From: CAZVEE01 sp964625525 | GTDB taxonomy: Bacteria > Pseudomonadota > Alphaproteobacteria > JAJFIK01 | Assembly: GCA_964625525.1 (NCBI GenBank) | Contig: CAZVEE010000022.1 | Location: 1-46,609, forward strand | Direction: 5' to 3' | DNA length: 46,609 bases | Part shown: piece after piece, positions 24,924-32,273 of the stretch | Layout of the letters: every line of letters begins with the position of its first letter | Position numbering within the stretch: the stretch's first letter is position 1 | Translations under genes and position numbers: made by a program | The notes under the pieces: model-generated | Told to the model about the DNA's origin: nothing | What the model saw: the letters and a program-made list of their open reading frames with translations, nothing else | Database searches by the model: none

Positions 24924-25768
24924 GCGGGAACAGCCCTCGCACCGGTCGCGACCGCGGCTTTGCTCTGGTGCTGGCGCTTTGGGTCTGCGCGCTTATTGCC
25001 CTGCTCATTGCGGGCATTGTGCTTGCCACCCGGACGCAACACGGTTTGATGCGTCATGCGGGCGACACCGCACGTGCAAAGGCTGCCGCAGAAGGCGGTT
25101 TCTACTATGCGCTCCACAAGGCTCTTGATCGCGATGCCCGTGCGCCCTGGCTGTTTGATCGGGTCTATCCGGTGCGTGTGTGGAGTCGTGACGTGCGTGT
25201 TCGTATTCGGAATGAGCGTGGTAAACTCGACCTGCTCACCGCCGAGCCCGCCTTGTTGATGGCGCTGTTGGATCAATGCGGCGTGACCGGGGGGGCGGCT
25301 CAGGCGCTCACGGATGAAATCATCGCGGTGCGGGCCACGCCGGAGCGCCTGCGCTCGTTAGGTGATCTGGTGCGCCATACCCAACTGAGTCCGAGCGATG
25401 TGCTCCGTCTCCAGAGCGTCCTGAGTGTTCATGCTGGTCAAGGCGAGCCGCAAGCGCCGGCTGCCGAGACTGTCACGCGGGCTTATGACGTATGGGAGCA
25501 GACACGCATTGGGGCTGCTCGCTCGCCGCGCCGGGCCCGGGCTCCGGCTGCCCATCCCACTACCGCCCATCCCATTACCGATCGTCATGATTTGTTAGAG
25601 ATTACCGCGATGGCCACAGGGCCCGCCGGAGTACCTTATACGCTGCGCGCGGTGGTGCGCTTGCGCGCCGTGGGGCGCCCACCTTTTGCGGTGCTCAGTT
25701 GGCAGCGGGCCCATGACCCTGCGCGCCTTAGCGTGACGGACGGCCTCGGTGTCACATGCCCGGCGTAA
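24920..25768 (+). CDS. gspK: Type II secretion system minor pseudopilin GspK
   Basis: 282 residues. A short basic leader is followed by the prepilin-type hydrophobic helix RGFALVLALWVCALIALLIA, with the residue after Gly as the expected cleavage site for the prepilin peptidase. The body has the GspK features of a large helical insert (LTDEIIAVRATPERLRSLGD) and VRIRNERGKLDLLTAEP. GTG at 24920 overlaps the gspD stop as GTGA; a GTG at 24911 is the alternative. GspK caps the pseudopilus tip with GspI and GspJ. No gspE, F, G, H, I, J, L or M is nearby, so it probably works, if at all, with genes elsewhere. A 15-bp in-frame duplication at 25550-25579 encodes AHPTTAHPIT. The 3' end overlaps the next convergent gene by 17 bp. 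Confidence 0.88.
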   Translation: MSGNSPRTGRDRGFALVLALWVCALIALLIAGIVLATRTQHGLMRHAGDTARAKAAAEGGFYYALHKALDRDARAPWLFDRVYPVRVWSRDVRVRIRNERGKLDLLTAEPALLMALLDQCGVTGGAAQALTDEIIAVRATPERLRSLGDLVRHTQLSPSDVLRLQSVLSVHAGQGEPQAPAAETVTRAYDVWEQTRIGAARSPRRARAPAAHPTTAHPITDRHDLLEITAMATGPAGVPYTLRAVVRLRAVGRPPFAVLSWQRAHDPARLSVTDGLGVTCPA

Positions 25769-26843
25769 CGCCTTGCGCCGCCGCCGCCGTTTGCGCCTGG
25801 GCCAACTCATCGGCATGCATGAAACTGATCAGGGCATAGCGCGTCCCCCGGGTCACCGGTTGGACCGCATGGGCGTGGGATCCGGAAAACACGATGGCCC
25901 CTCCGGCCGGCGGTGCGTACACCGTCGGCCCATATTCGGGAAACACCAGACCGCCGCCGTCATACGCATGCGTATTGAGATTGAGCGTCATCGCAAAGCG
26001 CCGATGCGCCACATCTGCTGCCGTATTGTCCCGGTGAGCCCCAAAATGCCCGCCCGTGTCCGCGCCATAGCTCACCAGCTTCAGCCGCTCAAATCGGGTG
26101 GGCCTGTACCAGAACGCCTTCTGCACTTCCGGCAGAACCCGCCGCGTGATCTGCTGGGCGAGGGCATTGGTGACATCATCGTCCGGCAACACCACATCGA
26201 GCCGGTCCTTGCGCCTGCGGTCCACGGCCAAGTCCACGTGGCCGTTCACCAGTGTCGGCATGGGGGAGGGCTCCGGCCCATAATCTTCAAAGCGCTCGAT
26301 CAGCGTGGTGCATAATGCCGGCGACAGCACATCCGGTACGATCAAGACCGGGGCCGTCATGGTCACGGTCTGGTCCGGCGAGCCCGCGCGGCGCGCCAGA
26401 ACCGGGGCGGCCTGCGCGAATGCCGCGGCTACCGCCTCGGGCCCGCCTGGCGTGCTGCGCTCGGCCACGCGCAGATTCCGATCAAGAATAACCGCACACA
26501 AACCATCCTGCTCGGGAAGGTTCGGGCCGAACAGGGCCCGGGCCACCTTGTCCTGGGGATCCGTCAGCAGGGGCATGAGCAGGTCCAGCTCGTCGGCCAG
26601 GGCGGCATTGTCGGTCACCGCCCCAGATTTCAGCGCCACCAGCGCCACATCCTGATGATCACGCCACCAGGCACTCATGGTCGCCAGATGGGCTTTGGCG
26701 GTCTGGGCATCGGTCTTGCCGCCAAATGCCAACAGGATCACCGGCTCGCCGACGGCGAACTCGTAGAACAGGAACACCTGCCCCGCATCATCCACCAGGG
26801 AAAAGTTCGGGATGCGATCGGCGATCTCCAGGCCTGCGGTCAT
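25752..26843 (-). CDS. 2OG-Fe(II) oxygenase with N-terminal peroxiredoxin-like domain
   Basis: 363 residues in two parts. Residues about 1-150 resemble an AhpC/TSA thioredoxin fold (ADRIPNFSLVDDAGQVFLFY, LLAFGGKTDAQTAKAHL), but the peroxidatic cysteine position is not Cys (FGGKTDAQT). Residues about 165-350 form a prolyl-4-hydroxylase-like dioxygenase. Its iron ligands are HRD (GGHFGAHRDNT) and a distal His in GSHAHAVQPV, with the 2-oxoglutarate-binding Arg in GTRYALISF. It probably hydroxylates a protein or small substrate; the thioredoxin-like part may be a binding module. The ATG at 26843 has AGGAG seven bases upstream. The substrate is unknown. Confidence 0.88.
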   Translation of the reverse strand: MTAGLEIADRIPNFSLVDDAGQVFLFYEFAVGEPVILLAFGGKTDAQTAKAHLATMSAWWRDHQDVALVALKSGAVTDNAALADELDLLMPLLTDPQDKVARALFGPNLPEQDGLCAVILDRNLRVAERSTPGGPEAVAAAFAQAAPVLARRAGSPDQTVTMTAPVLIVPDVLSPALCTTLIERFEDYGPEPSPMPTLVNGHVDLAVDRRRKDRLDVVLPDDDVTNALAQQITRRVLPEVQKAFWYRPTRFERLKLVSYGADTGGHFGAHRDNTAADVAHRRFAMTLNLNTHAYDGGGLVFPEYGPTVYAPPAGGAIVFSGSHAHAVQPVTRGTRYALISFMHADELAQAQTAAAAQGVTPGM

Positions 26844-26896
26844 GGCGTACTCCTGTGTCGTGCTGGGACCTTATGGCGTGAATGGGGCCCGAGCGC

Positions 26897-26923
26897 GAAA
26901 GGGGCCCGCAACGGGCCCCTTTC
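26897..26923 (-). terminator. Terminator hairpin after phoX
   Basis: Perfect 12-bp inverted repeat GAAAGGGGCCCG / CGGGCCCCTTTC around CAA, 50 bp beyond the PhoX stop on the minus strand. The stem ends in TTTC on either strand, so it could work in both directions. Confidence 0.75.
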
Positions 26924-26972
26924 TGATCCGGCGGCGGCACCGGGCCGCCGCCGTTCATCCGTGTAAAGTGGA

Positions 26973-29207
26973 TTACTCGCCGATGACCCGGCCGCCGAAG
27001 CGGTCCGCGTCGCGCACGGCGATCAGAGACGGACGCGGCTGAGCGAACTGCCCCCCATCGATGGTGCTGTCCGGCCAGTAGCTGGTCGGGTTGGCCAGCG
27101 TCGGCAGGCCCTGCTGCGCGAAGATGGCACCCGGGTGCTGGATGTTAAGGAACAGCGCCCGGTTGTCCGGCGTGAACTCGGCGCCGCACACTTCGCAGTC
27201 CACCGGACCGGAGACGAACTGCTGGATCCGGCCACGGTTCGGACCGAAGGTCGGCACCGCATAGCCACCATTGTTGGTGCCGCGCGGCTGCGAGCCGTCC
27301 GTCACGATCCACAGATTGCCCTTGTTGTCGAAGCCGATATTGTCCGGCGAGCCGATCGGGGCGATTTCCGCGGTGTTGGTAAAACCCGCGAAGTAGGTGT
27401 CGTTCTGTTGGATCAGCAGATCGTCCAGGTCTTCCATGGAGGTCAGGAAGCTGCCCAGATCCGTACCCGGATCGCCGCAGAGCATGAAGATTTCCCACAC
27501 GAAAGTGGTGGCGGCGTTGTCGTCACCTTCTTCCGTGATCTCCAGGATGTGGCCGAAGCGGTTCGGACCGCGGGGGTTCGACGCATTCGGGAACGAGCTG
27601 ACCTCACGGCCTTGCGCGTTGCGCGTGCCGTCCGGATCGTTGGACTGGCGGCGCGTGTTGTTGGTCAGCGCGCAGTAGACTTTCTTCGTCACCGGGTTGG
27701 CTTCGAAGTCTTCCGGACGGTCCATCGGGGTGGCGCCCAGCAGGTCGGCGGCTTTCCGCGCTTTGATGAGCACTTCTGCTTGGCTGGCGAAGCCGTTTTC
27801 CGCAGTCAGCGGACCCTGACCCCAGATCAGCGGCAGCCACACGCCGGTGCCGTCGTCGTTGAGTTTGGCGCCATAAAGCGTACCGCTGTCCAGGATGGTC
27901 AGGTGCTCGGACCGCGAGGCAGCCGGATCATAGGACTTCTCGGAGACGAACTTGTACATGTACTCATCACGGGCATCGTCGCCAGAGTAAACGACACAAC
28001 GATTGTCCGCCGCCAGAATGGTGGTGGCGCATTCGTGTTTGAAGCGACCGAGGGCGGTGCGCTTCTTCGGCGTGGAGAACGGATCATACGGATCCACTTC
28101 CACGACCCAACCAAAGCGCAGGGCTTCTTTCGGCTCATTGGCCACGTCGAAGCGGGCTTCGGTCACTTCCCAACCCCGGTTGGACTGGCTGCCCGGCAGC
28201 GGCAGACGCGCATGCGCGTCGAGCACGTTCGCGTCGGCATCGGCGCTGTCCGCATAGGCGGAGAAGTTGCCGAAATACTGGTCCACATTCTCTTCAGCGG
28301 AGAGGTACGTGCCCCACGGCGTCTGACCACCAGCGCAGTTGTTCAGAGTGCCGAACACGCGCGTACCGGTCGGATCGGCGGCCGTCTGCAGCAGCGGATC
28401 ACCCGCGGCCGGACCGGAGAGGTCGATCGGGGTTTCCGCGGTGATGCGGCGGTTGAAGAAGGATGCCCGGCGATAGGTCCAGCCGCGACGCACGCGCGCC
28501 ACTTCCACCACGGCGATGCCGTGCTGGGCCAGTTCCACTTTCGTGGATTCCGGGTTGTTAGTGCGGAATTCAGCGATCAGCGCGCGAATTTCAGCGGTGG
28601 TCGCCGGACGGTTTTCGTTGGAGTCCGGGTCAAGGATCTGCTGACCGAACAGCGGGAAGTCCGGGAACAGCATTTCCGGCTGGGTGTACTCGTGGTTCAC
28701 GGCAACGATACCGCGACGCGAGTTGTCCGAACCCGGAATGATCGGGAAATATTCGACGGCGTCGCAGTTATAACCGAACTGGTTGGCGGCCGCTTCGGCA
28801 GCGCCTTCCTTCAGCAGTTCGCCGTTCTGGAGAGCATCGGTGTCCAGATCGGCGAAGGTCGGGTTCAGCGCGTCACCCCAGCGGATGATGACATCCGCCG
28901 TGTAGCCTTCCGGCAGCACGATATCGTCGGCATTGCTGCCTTCGATGCCGTCAAAGCTCAGGCCGTCGCCCATGACGCTCGCCTGGGCTTGGCCTGCGCC
29001 ATTGGCGAGCGCAGCAGCCCCCACCACGCTCGCAGCCGCGCCTTGCAGGAACACGCGGCGCGCCAGACGGCGGGTCAGGACCCGGTCAAAGGCCTCACTG
29101 GTGTTGGAGCGCTCGGAAAGCGCCACATCCACCAGATTCGGGTCTTCCATCGCAGCCGTGTCAAGCACCGGCGTCGTCTCTTTCAACGTGGCCACCGTGT
29201 CCTCCAT
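26973..29207 (-). CDS. phoX: PhoX family phosphatase (DUF839), Tat-exported
   Basis: 744 residues. The N-terminus carries a twin-arginine signal: RRLARRVFLQGAAAS, then VVGAAALANGAGQAQA with likely cleavage at AQA near residue 76. The mature part shows PhoX family signatures including GIVAVNHEYTQPEMLF, the cysteine-containing CAGGQTPWGTYLSAEEN, GRFKHECATTILA and DNIGFDNKGNLWIVTDG. Family members are calcium- and iron-dependent alkaline phosphatases or related lipoprotein-like esterases. Tat export fits cytoplasmic metal loading. The annotated ATG at 29207 lacks a clear ribosome binding site; GGAGG lies inside the first codons just before a GTG at residue 5, which may be the real start. No PhoB box was convincing upstream. 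Confidence 0.93.
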   Translation of the reverse strand: MEDTVATLKETTPVLDTAAMEDPNLVDVALSERSNTSEAFDRVLTRRLARRVFLQGAAASVVGAAALANGAGQAQASVMGDGLSFDGIEGSNADDIVLPEGYTADVIIRWGDALNPTFADLDTDALQNGELLKEGAAEAAANQFGYNCDAVEYFPIIPGSDNSRRGIVAVNHEYTQPEMLFPDFPLFGQQILDPDSNENRPATTAEIRALIAEFRTNNPESTKVELAQHGIAVVEVARVRRGWTYRRASFFNRRITAETPIDLSGPAAGDPLLQTAADPTGTRVFGTLNNCAGGQTPWGTYLSAEENVDQYFGNFSAYADSADADANVLDAHARLPLPGSQSNRGWEVTEARFDVANEPKEALRFGWVVEVDPYDPFSTPKKRTALGRFKHECATTILAADNRCVVYSGDDARDEYMYKFVSEKSYDPAASRSEHLTILDSGTLYGAKLNDDGTGVWLPLIWGQGPLTAENGFASQAEVLIKARKAADLLGATPMDRPEDFEANPVTKKVYCALTNNTRRQSNDPDGTRNAQGREVSSFPNASNPRGPNRFGHILEITEEGDDNAATTFVWEIFMLCGDPGTDLGSFLTSMEDLDDLLIQQNDTYFAGFTNTAEIAPIGSPDNIGFDNKGNLWIVTDGSQPRGTNNGGYAVPTFGPNRGRIQQFVSGPVDCEVCGAEFTPDNRALFLNIQHPGAIFAQQGLPTLANPTSYWPDSTIDGGQFAQPRPSLIAVRDADRFGGRVIGE

Positions 29208-29676
29208 CAGGATTCATTTAAATAGGGAATGCGTACTGAACCATCAGAGCTCACGAATCCGCAAGCCCTGCGCAGACACTTAATCATCGCGAGATCACAG
29301 CTTTATGATGTCGTTTTGTCGCAATGCGAGAAGGGTCTTTGGAGAGTGATCGAGCTAGACCCTGGTATTATACGACATATTTTTCATGTGTATACGGAAG
29401 ACCTTATGAATCAGAAGCATATGAATAAAGCCCATACGGATGGATTTTGAGGTCGTCGTCACGAAACAGTGGGTGTCACGAAAGCGCAATAGATCCGTCG
29501 TGATCTCTACACAGAAGGCCGGATCCGACAGCCTTGTGAAGGGGGCGATCGACGGCTTCTGACCCGTGGGTCTTTAGACCCTCTCAAAATAAATGCATAT
29601 GCACTTAAATAAGAGGGGCACCATGTCTCGGTGGCCGGCAGATGCCGGCGGCCCCCATCCCGCAAGGAGAAATGCC
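29208..29676. other. 469-bp AT-rich divergent intergenic region
   Basis: Between phoX (minus) and the thiolase remnant (plus), noticeably more AT-rich than the surroundings. It contains GTCACGAAA as a direct repeat at 29458-29466 and 29475-29483, GGGTCTTTAGACCC (29568-29581, a 6-bp inverted repeat) and TGCATATGCA (29594-29603, a perfect palindrome). A 73-codon open frame at 29229-29450 shows no family features and is not called. AAGGAGA at 29664-29670 serves the thiolase start. Confidence 0.7.
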
Positions 29677-30801
29677 ATGACGGATGCTCTTTATCTTACG
29701 GCCGGCCTGCGCACGCCATTTCTGAAAACCGGTGGCCCCTTCGCGCCCTACAGCCCCATTCAACTCTCCACGCCCGTGGTGCAGGCCATGGTTCAACAGG
29801 CGCGGCCTGATTTCGTGGTGTGAGGGCAGGTTATCCCCAGCACCACCGTGTCCAATCTGGCGCTGGTCGGCGGGGTAGAGACCATGGGCCGGCTGCCCAT
29901 CGCCCTGACGGATGAGGCCGCAGCACGGGTTGCCGCCCTGGCCATGACCGATCCGGGCGCGGCGGCGGAAACCCTCGCCACCTTGACGGCAGGGGATTTC
30001 AATCTGCCGGTGCGCGGCTGGGCCAATCGTATCAGCGACCGTTCTATGGGCGAGCATACGGAGGACACGGTCAAGCGCTTCGCCATTGCTCGTGAGGATC
30101 AAGATCGCCTGGCGTTCGCCAGTCATCGCAAGGCCGTGGCGGGCCAGGACAGCGGCTTCTTCACCGATCTGATCCTTCCCGTCGGCGGCGTGACCCAGGA
30201 TGGCTTTCCCCGCCGGGATACCTCAGAAGAAAAACTCGCCAGCCTGCGCCCGGTCTTCGACACCACAAGCGGGAAGGGCAGTCTGACGGCGGGTAACTCG
30301 TCGCCCATCACCGATGGCGCGGGCGGGCTGTGGGTGGCTGATCGCGACGGCCTGGGGCGCCTGGGCAACCCCGCGGCCGTGCGTCTGGTCGATTATCAGA
30401 TCGGCGCCATGGACTATCGCGAGGAGGGCATCCTCATGGCACCGGCCCGGGCCATCCCGCGCCTGCTCGACCGCCAGAGTTTGCGCTTTGAGGACATTGC
30501 TTTGTGGGAGATTCACGAGGCCTTCGCCGGTCAGGTCCTGGCCAATGTCAAAGCGATATCCGATCCCGAGTATCGGCGCGCCAAAGCGGGCGTTCACGCG
30601 GATCTCGGCGCCTTTCCTTGGGAACGTCTCAATCCCCATGGCGGCTCGCTCGCGCTTGGCCATCCCTTCGGCGCCACGGGTGCGCGGATCCTCAGCCAGG
30701 CTGTCAAGGAATTGAGCACTCATGCCACAGGTGCCCGTGCCATTGTCTCCATTTGCGCCGATGGCGGCCAGGGCAGCGTCGTCTTGCTGGAAAACGCCTG
30801 A
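29677..30801 (+). pseudogene. Acetyl-CoA C-acyltransferase (thiolase), broken
   Basis: The frame starts at ATG 29677 after AAGGAGA and reads as a FadA-type thiolase, but an in-frame TGA lies at 29821 (RPDFVV-stop-GQVIPSTTVSNL). Relatives normally have Trp there, so a single TGG to TGA change explains it. Directly after SNL the sequence jumps to ALVGGVETMGR, so about 45-50 residues are missing, including the stretch with the nucleophilic cysteine (usually CSTSM-like). The rest is intact: HEAFAGQVL with the catalytic His, GGSLALGHPFGATGAR and CADGGQGSVVL with the second Cys. The frame is otherwise open to 30801, with no frameshift. The enzyme cannot act as a thiolase. Confidence 0.88.
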
Positions 30802-30826
30802 CACAAGACGGGTTGAAGACATGCTG

Positions 30827-30853
30827 AAGGCGGTCTCCATGAGGCCGCCTTTT
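30827..30853 (+). terminator. Terminator after the thiolase remnant
   Basis: AAGGCGGTCTC pairs with GAGGCCGCCTT (one G-T wobble) around CAT, then TTT. It lies 26 bp after the stop. Confidence 0.75.
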
Positions 30854-30964
30854 CCTCTGTATCGTGAGAGACGGGGTCCCCGGGTGGCGCCGCCTCGCGT
30901 GCACGTCTCTACTCGGTCACATTCCCTATGCTAAAGTTCTGGGGGTAAGACGTTAGGGGAGAAG

Positions 30965-32239
30965 ATGACCATGACATTCCGCACTTTCTGTCTCGCCGCC
31001 GCTGTCCTGGCGGCGGGCGCCGGTCCCGCCTGGGCTCAGCAGCCGGTCTTCGCCGACCTTGATCGGGATGGCAATGGCGTTCTCACTGTCGATGAAACGC
31101 CGGTGCCGCTGTTCCCGTTCCGCGATCGCTTTGACGCGGATGGCGACACCGCCTTCGATGAGGCTGAGTATGATGCCGCCTGGGCGCATCTGGTCGCGCG
31201 GCTGCAACGGGGGGCGGCCCTGACCGGTGAGGATCTTGTCCTCGATACGCCCGACGCCATTCAAGGGGCGCTCGACCGCTTCGTGGCCCATCACGAGCTC
31301 GATGGCGCCGCTCTGATCGTCGGCACGGCTGAGGGCAAGGCTCTCGAACTCTATGCCGGCGACTATGCGCCAGACACCACCATCAATATCGCCTCGTCCA
31401 GCAAATGGTTGACCGGGGCTATTGTCGGCACAGTCGTGGAAGAAACCGCGCTGAGCTATACGGACACGGTCGCGTCGTGGCGCCCCGAACTGGCGGATCG
31501 CCCGGTGGGGGAGGCCACTCTGGAACAGCTGATGTCCTTTACGGCTGGCGCGGTCGGTCTGGCGCGCGGGGGTGGTCGGGACCTATTCCTGCCCGGTGAC
31601 ATGTCTTTCGAGGTGGCTGCCGACACGCTGCTGGAAAACGATCTTGAAGCAACACCAGGTACTCAGTTCGCCTACGGATCCTGGACCATGCAGGTGGGGG
31701 GCATCTGGGCCGCGTCTGTCGCGGGCGAAAGCTGGGAAGCGCTGCACAATCGCATCCTGGCCGAACCGCTCGGTTTTGAAGACAGCGGCTGGAGTGATTT
31801 CGTGCAGCGGCCGGGGGATGTGTCTTTCACCAATCCTAATCTGCAAGGTGGTCTCTGGGCCTCGCCTCGGGATCTCGCCCGCTTCGCGCACGCCGTGCAT
31901 AACAACGGCATGGTGGACGGGGAGCAGGCTTTGAATGCCGCTGCGCTCGCAGGCCTTGAACGCGATCTGATCGGGGACCGTGGCACCCCGGAGCGCGACG
32001 CAGACGAGGCCGCTTACCATTTCGGCATCGGCATCTGGTGTGAAGAGGTCAATGCGGACGGGACCTGTCCTGTCGTCACCTCGCCGGGCGCCTGGGGCAC
32101 ACGCCACTGGGTGGACCGGGAGCAAGGCCTGTGGGGCGTCTTTGTCGTCTTCGATCGCGGCCCGCGCATCCAGGCCGATCAGACAATCCTACGCGACGCG
32201 GCGGAAGCCTACGTTTTGAGCCAATCCGCCAGCGATTGA
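30965..32239 (+). CDS. Exported serine hydrolase (beta-lactamase fold) with EF-hand pair
   Basis: 424 residues. Signal peptide (residues 1-24, LAAAVLAAGAGPAWA). Two EF-hand calcium loops follow: DRDGNGVLTVDE at 33-44, and DADGDTAFDEAE at 57-68, whose sixth position is Thr instead of Gly. From about residue 95 the protein is a class C beta-lactamase/DD-peptidase-like domain with the nucleophile motif SSSK at 144-147, a Tyr motif FAYGSW, and GIGIWCEEV near the end. It is likely periplasmic. The EF-hand plus serine-hydrolase arrangement suggests a calcium-stabilised esterase; antibiotic hydrolysis is not implied. AGGGGAG precedes the start; ATG 30971 is an alternative. Confidence 0.9.
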   Translation: MTMTFRTFCLAAAVLAAGAGPAWAQQPVFADLDRDGNGVLTVDETPVPLFPFRDRFDADGDTAFDEAEYDAAWAHLVARLQRGAALTGEDLVLDTPDAIQGALDRFVAHHELDGAALIVGTAEGKALELYAGDYAPDTTINIASSSKWLTGAIVGTVVEETALSYTDTVASWRPELADRPVGEATLEQLMSFTAGAVGLARGGGRDLFLPGDMSFEVAADTLLENDLEATPGTQFAYGSWTMQVGGIWAASVAGESWEALHNRILAEPLGFEDSGWSDFVQRPGDVSFTNPNLQGGLWASPRDLARFAHAVHNNGMVDGEQALNAAALAGLERDLIGDRGTPERDADEAAYHFGIGIWCEEVNADGTCPVVTSPGAWGTRHWVDREQGLWGVFVVFDRGPRIQADQTILRDAAEAYVLSQSASD

Positions 32240-32273
32240 TCCATGGGCTGATAAAAGGGGATGGGCGGCGCGA

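Noticed and set aside
27135..29225. Long open frame opposite phoX (696 codons)
   Set aside because: It is the antisense of a well-supported gene in GC-rich DNA and shows no family motifs; the same holds for the long frame opposite the S9 peptidase at 43177-44937.
29300..29345. Possible PhoB box upstream of phoX (GTCG-TTTT-GTCG)
   Set aside because: The two half-sites are 8 bp apart, not the 11 bp of a Pho box, and the sequence matches CTGTCAT poorly.
29229..29450. 73-codon open frame in the phoX/thiolase intergenic region
   Set aside because: No ribosome binding site, no recognisable domain and AT-rich non-coding-like composition.
29815..29830. Selenocysteine or other recoding at the TGA in the thiolase
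   Set aside because: The aligned residue in relatives is Trp, the active-site Cys block is missing anyway, and no recoding stem-loop was seen; a nonsense mutation is simpler.
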